Positions 52,024-59,909 of a stretch of DNA of 64,000 nt are shown here, one piece after another (the stretch's first letter is position 1; every line of letters begins with the position of its first letter). The notes under the pieces were generated by a model. The model saw only the letters and a list, made by a program, of their open reading frames with translations, had not been told where the DNA came from and did not search any database. The translations under genes and the position numbers were made by a program. This DNA is from Dermabacter sp. (GTDB lineage: Bacteria > Actinomycetota > Actinomycetes > Actinomycetales > Dermabacteraceae): positions 62,001 through 126,000 of the forward strand of contig JAUNTX010000002.1 in assembly GCA_030538475.1 (NCBI GenBank). The letters are read 5' to 3'.

Positions 52024-53051
52024 AGCTCACTCACCCGGGCGCGGCGCACGAGAATGATGAGCAGGGGCGCGCCCACGAATGCCGTGACCACGCCGACGGG
52101 CAGGTCGCGCCCGAACAGCAGCAGGCGAGCGGCGATGTCGGAGGCGAGCAGCAGCACGGCGCCCGCGAGGATCCCGAGGGGAACGATCACGGTGTTGTCG
52201 GGTCCCACGAAGGTGCGCACCAGGTGGGGCACCATGAGGCCGACGAAGGCGATGGGTCCGGCCACCGCGGTCGCGGCGCCCGCGAGCAGCGTGATGCAGG
52301 CGAGGGCGAGCAGGCGCGTCGCGCGCACGCGGGTGCCGAGCGAGGTGGCAACCTCCTCCCCCATGCTCACGGCGTTGAGGGAGCGGGCGATGGCGAGGGC
52401 GAGGACGAGGCCAACGATCATGGCGGGAAGGACCGCGCCCAGATCGGCGAGGCTGCGGCCGGTCAGCGATCCCGCCGCCCACACGCGGAAGCGGTCGAAG
52501 GTCTCGGGGTGCAGGAGGCGGATGGAGGCGGTGACGCCGCCGAGGACCGCCGCGAGGGCGATCCCGGCCAGGGTCATGCGGATCGGGGTCGAGGGCCCGC
52601 GCCCGAGGGAGCCGAGGGCAACGACGGCGAGGGTCGCGATGCCCGCCCCCGCGAGGGCGGCCCACAGGAGGTCGCTCGTGGCGCTCACCCCGAGCAGCCA
52701 CACGGCCAGGACCACGGCGAGGGACGCACCCGCGTTGACGCCGAGGATGCCGGGATCGGCGAGGGGATTGCGGGTGAAGGCCTGCATGACGGTGCCCGCG
52801 ACGGCGAGGCTCGCGCCGACGGCGATGGCGAGCGCGGTGCGGGGCACGCGGAAGTCGACGAGCAGCGCCACGACGTCGGCTCCCGCGGCGCCTCGGGTGA
52901 AGGCGAGGAGTTCGTCGATGCTGATGAGGCGGGCGCCGACGAGCAGGCTCGCGAGGATCGCGAGCCCCAGCAGGAGCGCGAGGGCCAGCGCCGCGACCCG
53001 GACAGGGGTGCTGGAGCGACCGAGGCGCCGGGTGGGGGCGGGGGCGCTCAC
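52020..53051 (-). CDS. Iron-siderophore ABC permease (FecC/FepD type)
   Basis: The 343-residue FecCD permease has the motifs FRVPRTALAIAVGASLAVAGTVMQAFTRNPLADPGILGVNAGAS near 72-115 and PIAFVGLMVPHLVRTFVGPDNTVIVP near 255. I start at GTG 53051, which overlaps the stop of the reductase-fusion gene by four bases (GTGA); the ORF extends upstream only within that gene. About nine membrane helices are expected. Confidence 0.92.
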   Translation of the reverse strand: MSAPAPTRRLGRSSTPVRVAALALALLLGLAILASLLVGARLISIDELLAFTRGAAGADVVALLVDFRVPRTALAIAVGASLAVAGTVMQAFTRNPLADPGILGVNAGASLAVVLAVWLLGVSATSDLLWAALAGAGIATLAVVALGSLGRGPSTPIRMTLAGIALAAVLGGVTASIRLLHPETFDRFRVWAAGSLTGRSLADLGAVLPAMIVGLVLALAIARSLNAVSMGEEVATSLGTRVRATRLLALACITLLAGAATAVAGPIAFVGLMVPHLVRTFVGPDNTVIVPLGILAGAVLLLASDIAARLLLFGRDLPVGVVTAFVGAPLLIILVRRARVSEL

Positions 53052-54817
53052 GAAGCGGCGGCGGCCCGGCCGGGAGCCACGACGAGCGAGGGGCCGAAGC
53101 CCCAACCGAGCGGCTCTGCCGACGCGCCGTCGAGCCCTGCGTCCGCGAGCAGGCGCACGAGCTGGGCGCTCGTGCGCAGCGGGACGCCGGTGGCCGTGAG
53201 GTGCGCGAGGGCGTCTTCGGCCACGTGATCGTCTGCCTCGGCGCCGTCGGCGCTCGAGGTGACGACGACGATTGCCCCGTCCACTCGCGCGCGCAAATCC
53301 CGCACGAGGTCGATGGCCTCGGCATCGGTCGCGTCATCCAGCGCGAACTGCAGGATCGCGGCGTCGGCGTCGCCCTCCGTGACCGGGTGGCGCCCGGCCT
53401 TGACGAGTTCGCCGATCGTCGCGGCGGTGCCCGAGCCCGCCACGAGGATCCTCGAGGCGCCCGCGAGCGCGGCGTGCTCGATGAGCGGTTGCAGGCTGTG
53501 CTCGAGTTCTTCTTCGGCGCGCTCCATGAAGGCCCGATCCACGGCGCCGTCGCCGCGCCACTGCCGCACGCGTGCGGGCATGATCGGGGTGGGGGCCTCG
53601 CCGCGGAGTTCGTCGAGGAGGTGGACGATGCTGTAGCTCACGCGGTTCGCGGGGTTGTCGAGGTTGAGCCGGGCGTCCGCGAGTTCGTCGAGGAACATTT
53701 CGCCGAGCGCGGTGTGGGTGAGCGTGCCGTCCGCCTCGCGCAGAATCCCGAGCGCGAGCAGGGCATCCACGAGGGCGGAGAGTTTCACGGCCTCGATGCC
53801 GAGGGTGTCGGCGAGGCCGTCGCGCGTGAGGCGGGCGTCGTTGACGGCGTGGAACAGGCCCAGGGTTACGGCGGCGCGGATGGCGACCGGCGCGAGAAGT
53901 TCGGTCATCTCATACGCCTGCATGATGTAGTCAATCGGCGCGGGAGCGGCGGGTGCGGAGGCGGCCTCGGGTGCGGGCGCCTCCCCCGGCTCGGGCGCTG
54001 GGTCCGCGGCGATGCGCCGCCAGTAGCCCACGACCTCTACGTCGTCCTTCGGCAGGGCCTTCTCGTTGCGCAGGAATCGGCGGATCGGCGCCATGGTCAG
54101 GGCCTCGCCCGCGCACCACGCGTAGACGCGGCCGGGAAGGAAGTCGAGCGCGCGCACGGCGTCGCCGAGAAGCGGGGAGTACCCGGGGCGCACGTCGGCG
54201 GGCCGTACGAGCCAGCGAATGTCGGCCGTGGCGCGGGTGGGCAGGTCTTGGCGATCCTCGTCGCTCGGGATCTCGACGATGACGATCGCGCGCATGTCGG
54301 CCGTGGCCTCCTCGAGCCAGCGCGCGATGGCGGGCAGGGCCGTTTCGTCGCCCACGAGAAGGTGCCAGTCAACGTCCGGGGTGATCCGGGCGCTCGCCTT
54401 CGGCCCGGCAAAGGCAATCTCGTCGCCGATCTGGCAGCGGCGCACCCAGTCGCTCGCGGCTCCCGATTCGTGCACCACGAAGTCCACCTCGATGCGCCCG
54501 TGATCGAGATCGACGCGGCGCACGGTGTAGTCGCGCGTGAGGGGCAGGACTCCCGGGTTCCACGCGAATCGCTCCCCCTCCTGGGTGCCGGGGTCGGGGA
54601 TGCTGCCGTCGGCCCCGGGGATGATGAGCTTGATGTGGTCATCGAAGCCGTCGCTGCGGAAGGCGGGGACGGGCACGCCGTCGCGTTCACCGGCCCCGAG
54701 CTGCGGGCCTTCGATGGTGAGTCGCCGCATGTGCGGGGTGAGATCGTCAATCGCGGCGACCGTGAGGGTGCGCACGGTGATGGGGAAGATGCTCATGGGC
54801 CGGCTGGTGCGGGGCAT
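53048..54817 (-). CDS. Siderophore-interacting protein fused to a winged-helix/methyltransferase-like module
   Basis: The 589-residue protein has an N-terminal SIP ferredoxin-reductase-like domain (about 1-275) with RDYTVRRVDLDHGRIEVDFVVHESG near 93, GDEIAFAGPKASARI near 130, VGDETALPAIARWLEE near 154 and WCAGEALTMAPIRRFLRNE near 230. These flavin enzymes reduce ferric siderophores in the cytoplasm. After an Ala/Pro linker (275-298) comes a module with YIMQAYEMTELLAPVAIRAAVTLGLFHAVNDARLTRDGLADTLG near 298, like the dimerisation/winged-helix part of O-methyltransferases, then a degenerate Rossmann-like ILVAGSGTAATIGELVKAG near 445. An iron box lies upstream. Confidence 0.85.
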   Translation of the reverse strand: MPRTSRPMSIFPITVRTLTVAAIDDLTPHMRRLTIEGPQLGAGERDGVPVPAFRSDGFDDHIKLIIPGADGSIPDPGTQEGERFAWNPGVLPLTRDYTVRRVDLDHGRIEVDFVVHESGAASDWVRRCQIGDEIAFAGPKASARITPDVDWHLLVGDETALPAIARWLEEATADMRAIVIVEIPSDEDRQDLPTRATADIRWLVRPADVRPGYSPLLGDAVRALDFLPGRVYAWCAGEALTMAPIRRFLRNEKALPKDDVEVVGYWRRIAADPAPEPGEAPAPEAASAPAAPAPIDYIMQAYEMTELLAPVAIRAAVTLGLFHAVNDARLTRDGLADTLGIEAVKLSALVDALLALGILREADGTLTHTALGEMFLDELADARLNLDNPANRVSYSIVHLLDELRGEAPTPIMPARVRQWRGDGAVDRAFMERAEEELEHSLQPLIEHAALAGASRILVAGSGTAATIGELVKAGRHPVTEGDADAAILQFALDDATDAEAIDLVRDLRARVDGAIVVVTSSADGAEADDHVAEDALAHLTATGVPLRTSAQLVRLLADAGLDGASAEPLGWGFGPSLVVAPGRAAAAS

Positions 54818-54865
54818 GGAAGGTCTTTCGGGTGGGTGACGTCGTTATCGAACACCCGAAGCCTA

Positions 54866-54884
54866 GCTTAAGCGAGCCTCACCT
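54866..54884 (-). promoter_or_regulatory. DtxR/IdeR-type iron box
   Basis: On the minus strand the 19-mer TTAGGTGAGGCTCGCTTAA matches the DtxR/IdeR consensus TTAGGTTAGGCTAACCTAA at 15 of 19 positions. It lies 49 bp upstream of the start of the siderophore-reductase gene, at the head of the five-gene uptake operon. In this class, Fe(II)-loaded repressor shuts the operon when iron is plentiful. Confidence 0.75.
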
Positions 54885-54907
54885 AAGAGGAGCGTATCGA
54901 GCGCGCC

Positions 54908-55801
54908 TTACCCGAGGGCACGCTCGATGAACGCACGCTGTTCGCTCATGAGGCGCTGCATGTCCGCACCGCGCCGCAGCCGGGGCGCCACCGAGATCCG
55001 GCCGTTGATCTCGCGGTAGGTGAGCGCCACGTCCGCCTGCTCGAGTTGCAGCTTGAGGATCCGCGTATCCGTGAGGAAGAGGTCCTTCGAGCCCACCGAC
55101 ACGTGCGTGGGGCCCAGGAAGCCGAGGTTGCCGTGCACGGGCGAGAGTTCCGGATCATCGAGGCTCGCACGGCCCGCGTACGCTTCCGCGGAGACCTGCA
55201 ACAGCCGACGCTCGTGCACCGGATCGCGGCTTTCGGTCTCCGTCAACTCAAGGTTCGTGAGCGCGAGGTCTAGGCACGGGTTCATGAGCACAACTCCGGC
55301 GGGGGCGGCGTTCGCGCCCTCCGCCTCAAGGCGGGCCACGAGGGCCACGCCGAGGCCCGCGCCGCTCTGATGCCCAGCGAGCACCCACGTGCCCGCCGCG
55401 ATGGTGGCCTCGGCCAGCAGCGCGCGCACCACGGCCGTCGCGTCATCGAGCGCGGTCGGGTGCACGTAGTCGGGGCCGTAGCGGTAGTCGATGAGCAGGC
55501 CCGCGCACTCGCGCGCATCGGCCTGCTGGCTCAGCCACTCCCAGTCGCCCTGGAAGGGGCCGGAGACGTAACCGCCGCCGTGCAGGTACACGATGACGCC
55601 GTTTGCGGCCTTGTGCCGATCCAGCCACACCACGCGGGTACGGTCCACGAGCTCGATATCCACGGCGTGCTTCTTCAGCACCGCGGTCGTGGGGCTCGGC
55701 ACGCGGAACTTGCCGAAGGTCGAGGTGTAGGCCCACGCGGGCAGCGGCGTGCGGATCAGGGTGCGGCCAGCGATCCGCGCGTAGTGCTGGATCCGATTCA
55801 T
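54908..55801 (-). CDS. Alpha/beta hydrolase (HSL-like) with altered nucleophile elbow
   Basis: The 297-residue protein keeps the oxyanion motif VIVYLHGGGYVSG near 71-83, but the nucleophile elbow reads WVLAGHQSGAGLGVAL near 142, with Ser flanked by HQ and GA instead of GxSxG. A late SVGSKDLFLTDTRILKLQLEQ near 238 fits the Asp region; the usual late His is not in a clear place (NGRISVAPRLR near 268). ATG 55801 has GGAGG six bases upstream; a longer ORF to 55909 lacks support. It may be a divergent esterase or a non-catalytic homologue. Confidence 0.75.
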   Translation of the reverse strand: MNRIQHYARIAGRTLIRTPLPAWAYTSTFGKFRVPSPTTAVLKKHAVDIELVDRTRVVWLDRHKAANGVIVYLHGGGYVSGPFQGDWEWLSQQADARECAGLLIDYRYGPDYVHPTALDDATAVVRALLAEATIAAGTWVLAGHQSGAGLGVALVARLEAEGANAAPAGVVLMNPCLDLALTNLELTETESRDPVHERRLLQVSAEAYAGRASLDDPELSPVHGNLGFLGPTHVSVGSKDLFLTDTRILKLQLEQADVALTYREINGRISVAPRLRRGADMQRLMSEQRAFIERALG

Positions 55802-55890
55802 CGACATCCTCCGGCTCGGGGGTCTGGGCGCCTGCCAGATTACGGGGCCTGGGTGGGGGCCCGCTGGGCGCCTGGGCGATACTGGGAGCC

Positions 55891-56697
55891 ATGAGTTCCC
55901 TGACTGCACCAGAGACGGCCGACGCCGACATCGACCTGCTCATCCTCGCGGCCATGCCCGAGGAAGCCGCCGCGATCCGGACCCTCGCGACCGGCATGCG
56001 CGCCGTGCCCCACCCCCTGTCGGGGGCGAGCGTGCGTGCCGAGGTGGGAACACTGCGCTCGGCGGGCGCGCACGCGCGGATCGCGCTCGTGACCACGGGC
56101 ATCGGCACGGCCGCCGCCGCGACGGTGGCAAGCTGGGCGCTCACGACCTTCGAGCCCCGCGCCGTGGTGAGCGTGGGCAGTTGCGGCGGGCTCGCCGACG
56201 GCATCGGGGTGGGCACGGTCATCGTCGGCACCGAATACGCGTATTCCATCGCCGACGCGACGGCGTTCGGGTACGCGCCGGGCCAGGTGCCGGGCGCCCC
56301 CGTCCGCTTCGCGGGCGGCTCACTCGGTGCCGACGAGGCGGCGGCGCGGGCCGAGGCGATCACCGAGGCGGCGCGCGCGGCCGGGCTCGCGGCGCAATCG
56401 GGGCTCATGATTTCCGGTGATGCCTTCGTCGTGGCCGCCACCGCGGAGCGCATGCGCGCGCAGTTCCCCGGCGCCCTGAGCGCCGATATGGAAACCACCG
56501 CGCTCGCCCACACCGCCCTTCTGCATTCGCGGCCATTCTTTGCCGTCCGCGCGGTGAGCGACCTGTGTTCCCCCCGCGCCGATGAGGAGTTCCATATCGG
56601 CCTCGACGTGGCCGCCGAGCATTCGGCCCGCGCCCTTATGGCGGCGCTCCCGCAGCTCACGGGCTCGACAGTCGCGCCGACTGTTCCCCAAGAGTGA
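55891..56697 (+). CDS. 5'-methylthioadenosine/S-adenosylhomocysteine nucleosidase family protein
   Basis: The 268-residue phosphorylase-fold protein has AAMPEEAAAIRTL near 19 with the first catalytic Glu, VTTGIGTAAAATVASWAL near 67, VVSVGSCGGLADGIGVG near 89, SADMETTALAHTAL near 195 (ME(T/G) base-binding Glu) and AVRAVSDLCS near 215 with the catalytic Asp. It hydrolyses MTA or SAH to adenine and a thio-ribose in recycling. It is somewhat longer than E. coli Pfs (232), with insertions near 120-150. Confidence 0.85.
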   Translation: MSSLTAPETADADIDLLILAAMPEEAAAIRTLATGMRAVPHPLSGASVRAEVGTLRSAGAHARIALVTTGIGTAAAATVASWALTTFEPRAVVSVGSCGGLADGIGVGTVIVGTEYAYSIADATAFGYAPGQVPGAPVRFAGGSLGADEAAARAEAITEAARAAGLAAQSGLMISGDAFVVAATAERMRAQFPGALSADMETTALAHTALLHSRPFFAVRAVSDLCSPRADEEFHIGLDVAAEHSARALMAALPQLTGSTVAPTVPQE

Positions 56698-56755
56698 AAA
56701 ACCCCTCTGTTCTGCGGGTTCTTTGAGAGTCGGCCCACGGGATTTTCAGCATCGC

Positions 56756-56784
56756 TTTACGTGGGCGGAGCCATCCCCTACGGT
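56756..56784 (+). promoter_or_regulatory. Candidate promoter of the BCCT gene
   Basis: TTTACG (56756-56761) and TACGGT (56779-56784) are separated by 17 bp. A start near 56791 would place the hairpin at 56807-56828 in the 5' leader of the transporter mRNA. Confidence 0.4.
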
Positions 56785-56806
56785 GGTAAGGAATGTGACG
56801 AAGGAC

Positions 56807-56836
56807 GGCCCGAGCATGGCTTCGGGCCTTTGTTTT
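56807..56836 (+). terminator. Terminator-like hairpin in front of the BCCT gene
   Basis: GGCCCGA (56807-56813), an 8-base loop, and TCGGGCC (56822-56828) are followed by TTTGTTTT (56829-56836), a good intrinsic terminator by composition. It lies 110 bp after the nucleosidase stop, yet only 23 bp before the BCCT start codon. If the promoter at 56756 is real it is a leader attenuator; otherwise it ends the nucleosidase transcript. Confidence 0.65.
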
Positions 56837-56858
56837 GCGCCCCAGAAAGAAACGAGAC

Positions 56859-58757
56859 ATGACAACAACGTCCGACCGCCCCACCCGGGCCCAGGGTTCA
56901 CGCCCCTCCTCGGCAAGCCCCGACTACGGGCTCGCCAAGGGAGTGTTCTACCCCTCGGCCGCCATCATCATCGTGGCCGTTCTGTTCGCCGTGGTCCTGC
57001 CCGGGCCATTCTCGAGCGTCATCGGCGCCATCAACTCCACGATCGTCTCAAGCGTGGGCTGGTACTACATCCTCGTGGCCACGTTCTTCGTGATCGCCGC
57101 CCTCGTCTTCGCGTTCTCGCGCCTCGGCTCGATCAAGCTGGGCAAGGACGACGAGGAGCCCGAATACAAGCTGTTCTCGTGGTTCGCGATGCTGTTCGCC
57201 GCGGGCATGGGCATCGGCCTCGTATTCTGGGGCGCCGCCGAACCCCTCACGTTCTTCGCCTCGAGCCCGCCGCCGAACATTGAGGGCCTCGCCGATTCGG
57301 CCCGCGCCCCGCGCGCCATGTCGCAGGTGTTCCTCCACTGGGGCTTCCACGCGTGGGCCATCTACGTGGTCGTCGGCCTCGCGGTCGCCTACGCGACCCA
57401 CCGCCGCGGCCGCCCGCTGTCCGTGCGCTGGGCCCTCGAACCCCTCCTCGGCCGCCGCACCAACACGTGGATCGGCGACGTCATCGACGTCATCGCGATC
57501 GTCGGCACCCTCTTCGGCGTCGCCACCTCACTCGGCTTCGGCGTCAACCAGATCGCGGCCGGCCTCATCCACCTCGGCATCCTCCCGGATGATCCGTGGA
57601 TGAAGGTCATCATGGTCGTCGTCATCACGGCGCTGGCCACCCTGTCCGTGGCCTCGGGCCTGGACAAGGGCATCAAGTTCCTCTCGAACCTCAACCTGAG
57701 CCTCGCGGCGCTCCTGCTCGTGGCCGTGCTCATCATGGGCCCCACGCTGTTCCTGCTGCGTGACTTCGTGTCCGGGATCGGCACCTACCTGCAGAACTTC
57801 GTGTCGCTCAGCTTCCAGACCTTCCCGTTCTTCGGCGACGAAGGCGCCTCGTGGCTGAACGGCTGGACCACGTTCTACTGGGGCTGGTGGATCTCCTGGT
57901 CCCCGTTCGTCGGCGTGTTCATCGCCCGCATTTCCCGCGGCCGCACCGTGCGTGAGTTCATCATCGGCGTGCTGCTCGTGCCCACCCTCGTGACGATGCT
58001 GTGGTTCACCGTCATGGGCGGCACCGCGATCTACAAGATGATGTTCGAGAACGCGAACTTCCTGACCGCCGACGGCGGCATCGACACGAACCTGGCTCTG
58101 TTCCAGCTGTTCGAGACGCTCCCCGCCTCGACCCTGCTGTCGGGCCTCGCGATCATCCTCGTGACGATCTTCTTCATCACCTCCGCCGATTCCGGCGCGT
58201 TCGTGGTGGACATGATCGCCCACCGCGGCGATCCGGAGCCCCCGCGCATCACCCGCATTTTCTGGGCCGTGAGCTCGGGCGCGATTGCCGCCGTGCTCCT
58301 CGGTCTGGCGGCCGCCCAGGGCGGCGATGGGGCCGACGGCATGAGCGGCCTGCAGGCCCTCGCCCTCGTGTCTGCCCTGCCATGGTCCGTGGTCATGGTC
58401 GCGATGGTCATCTCGATGTACCGGGCCCTCACGCGCGAGGTGCGGATCCTCGAGCGGCTCGAACTGCGGGTGCGCCGCCGCGAGCTCGTGGATCAGGTGA
58501 CCGGTCAGGTGGCCGAACAGATGTCGGATCGCATGGCCGAACAGGTGACGGAGCAGGTGACCGAGCAGGTCATGGAGAACGTCAACAACGGCCGCTTTTC
58601 CGACGAGGTCGCGGACCGGGTGTACGAGCGCGTGACCACCCAGACCGGCCAGATCGAGCTCGAGGCGATCCAGCGGGCGGAGGCGGCCTCCGAGGCGCCG
58701 AGCCCGCGGGCCGACGACCCCCGTCACGGCCTGTTTGACCGCTTCCGCAAGAAGTAG
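56859..58757 (+). CDS. BCCT-family (betaine/carnitine/choline) transporter
   Basis: The 632-residue secondary transporter has 12 expected helices and the family motifs GMGIGLVFWGAAEPLTFF near 118-135, SQVFLHWGFHAWAIYVVVGLAVAY near 158-181 and the tryptophan-rich FYWGWWISWSPFVGVFIARISRGRTVREF near 340. It imports compatible solutes such as glycine betaine. The C-terminal tail (about 525-632) is long, charged and coiled-coil-like, with repeated V-x-E-Q-V/M units near 553-575; in BetP such a tail senses osmotic stress. AGAAAG precedes ATG 56859. Confidence 0.92.
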   Translation: MTTTSDRPTRAQGSRPSSASPDYGLAKGVFYPSAAIIIVAVLFAVVLPGPFSSVIGAINSTIVSSVGWYYILVATFFVIAALVFAFSRLGSIKLGKDDEEPEYKLFSWFAMLFAAGMGIGLVFWGAAEPLTFFASSPPPNIEGLADSARAPRAMSQVFLHWGFHAWAIYVVVGLAVAYATHRRGRPLSVRWALEPLLGRRTNTWIGDVIDVIAIVGTLFGVATSLGFGVNQIAAGLIHLGILPDDPWMKVIMVVVITALATLSVASGLDKGIKFLSNLNLSLAALLLVAVLIMGPTLFLLRDFVSGIGTYLQNFVSLSFQTFPFFGDEGASWLNGWTTFYWGWWISWSPFVGVFIARISRGRTVREFIIGVLLVPTLVTMLWFTVMGGTAIYKMMFENANFLTADGGIDTNLALFQLFETLPASTLLSGLAIILVTIFFITSADSGAFVVDMIAHRGDPEPPRITRIFWAVSSGAIAAVLLGLAAAQGGDGADGMSGLQALALVSALPWSVVMVAMVISMYRALTREVRILERLELRVRRRELVDQVTGQVAEQMSDRMAEQVTEQVTEQVMENVNNGRFSDEVADRVYERVTTQTGQIELEAIQRAEAASEAPSPRADDPRHGLFDRFRKK

Positions 58758-58793
58758 TCCCTCACCACCGGCAGCGGCCTCACGGCTGGCGCG

Positions 58794-59561
58794 CTAGAAC
58801 CCCTCGATGCGGGCTTTCGATAGGAAGGCCCCGTGCGAGGTGGTGGCGTCCCAGCACGTGAGGCCGCTGTCTTTGGAGGAGCACACCACCCCGTTGTAGT
58901 GGACGGCGGCGCCGTAGGGGATCGCTTCGGGGCCGTCCTCGGGGCGCAGGCCCGTGAGGTCGGCGGGCGCCTGCTCGAGGCCGGGCACGCTCGTGCCGGA
59001 GACGCGAATGTAGCCGCTCGTGGCGCCCGCGGGCAGCGGCACGCTCGTGCTGTGCGCGACGCACGTGGCGTCCTCGACCGACGCGATCCGGCACTGAATG
59101 TTGCCGCTGGGGCTCGCCACGAGGGCGTAGCGGGCGCCGCCGGGGCCATCCTGCAGCACCCGGGCGGCGGTTGCGGTTTCCGGGACGGGGCCGCCCGCAT
59201 GTTCGCTCATGTACTCGGGGATCGAGGGCAGCGGCGCCGTGGGCGGGGCGGGGCGCTCCGTGTCCGATCCGAGACCGTCGGGGGCCAGGGAGGGGCGGGC
59301 CGACGCGCCGTCACCGAAGGCTCCGGCGTCCTTCGCCTCCTCGCCGTCGGCCTCCGCCGACTGCCCGCTACCGGGCGACTCTGCCGTCTCCTGCTGCTCG
59401 CCGGTGACGCCGAGCGCTCCGCAGCCGCTCGTGGCGAGGGCGAGCGTGGCGCCGAGGACGGTGGCGCGGACGGTGGCACGGCCGAGGCCGCGGCGCACTG
59501 TCGCACGCGGGCCCGGGCCCGTGCCCGCTGTCGTGCGTGGCATCGTGATGGAGGCAAACAT
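58794..59561 (-). CDS. Secreted lipoprotein of unknown function
   Basis: The 255-residue protein has a basic N-terminus, a hydrophobic segment and lipobox TSGC near 47, a Glu/Ala/Ser/Gly-rich linker of about 90 residues, then a C-terminal domain of about 115 residues: ASPSGNIQCRIASVEDATCVAH near 150-170, GYIRVSGTSVPG, YNGVVCSSKDSGLTCWDATTSHGAFLSKARIEGF. The paired cysteines and SGNIxC start resemble actinobacterial secreted domains of the DUF6636 kind, by recollection. The start codon is uncertain (ATG 59561 or 59543; neither has a good ribosome site). It converges on the BCCT gene. Confidence 0.68.
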   Translation of the reverse strand: MFASITMPRTTAGTGPGPRATVRRGLGRATVRATVLGATLALATSGCGALGVTGEQQETAESPGSGQSAEADGEEAKDAGAFGDGASARPSLAPDGLGSDTERPAPPTAPLPSIPEYMSEHAGGPVPETATAARVLQDGPGGARYALVASPSGNIQCRIASVEDATCVAHSTSVPLPAGATSGYIRVSGTSVPGLEQAPADLTGLRPEDGPEAIPYGAAVHYNGVVCSSKDSGLTCWDATTSHGAFLSKARIEGF

Positions 59562-59707
59562 TCCCCGAGCGTAGCCACCCGCTTCGCCGCGCCCGCCCGG
59601 GGTTGGCGCAACTTTGGGCAATCCGGCACCGTTTGTTGCCCGGGCGATGACGAGCGCCGGGGCCTTTGGGCCCAGGGCCGCGGGCTCTAGGTTGTTAGAT
59701 TGTGGAA

Positions 59708-59905
59708 ATGAACGCTTCCGATTCGCTCCTCACGAAGCGGCAGTTCAACGTCCAATTGCCGCAAGAGCTCATCACGCAGATCAAGCACGCCGCGATCGAT
59801 GAGTCCGTCACGCTCTCGGAGCTTGTCGATTCCCTGTTGCGCAGCAGCCTCGAACAGCGCCGGGTCGGCAAGAGTGAGGCGAACGAAACCAGCACCGCCG
59901 CGTAG
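59708..59905 (+). CDS. Ribbon-helix-helix DNA-binding protein
   Basis: The 65-residue protein has the RHH fold: RQFNVQLPQELITQIKHAAIDESVTLSELVDSLLRSSLEQRR, with the basic/polar first strand and two helices. Such proteins act as dimeric repressors or antitoxins. No toxin gene is adjacent. TTAGAT seven bases before an in-frame GTG at 59702 could be a -10 element of a leaderless transcript; ATG 59708 is the conventional choice. Confidence 0.72.
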   Translation: MNASDSLLTKRQFNVQLPQELITQIKHAAIDESVTLSELVDSLLRSSLEQRRVGKSEANETSTAA

Positions 59906-59909
59906 CTCG

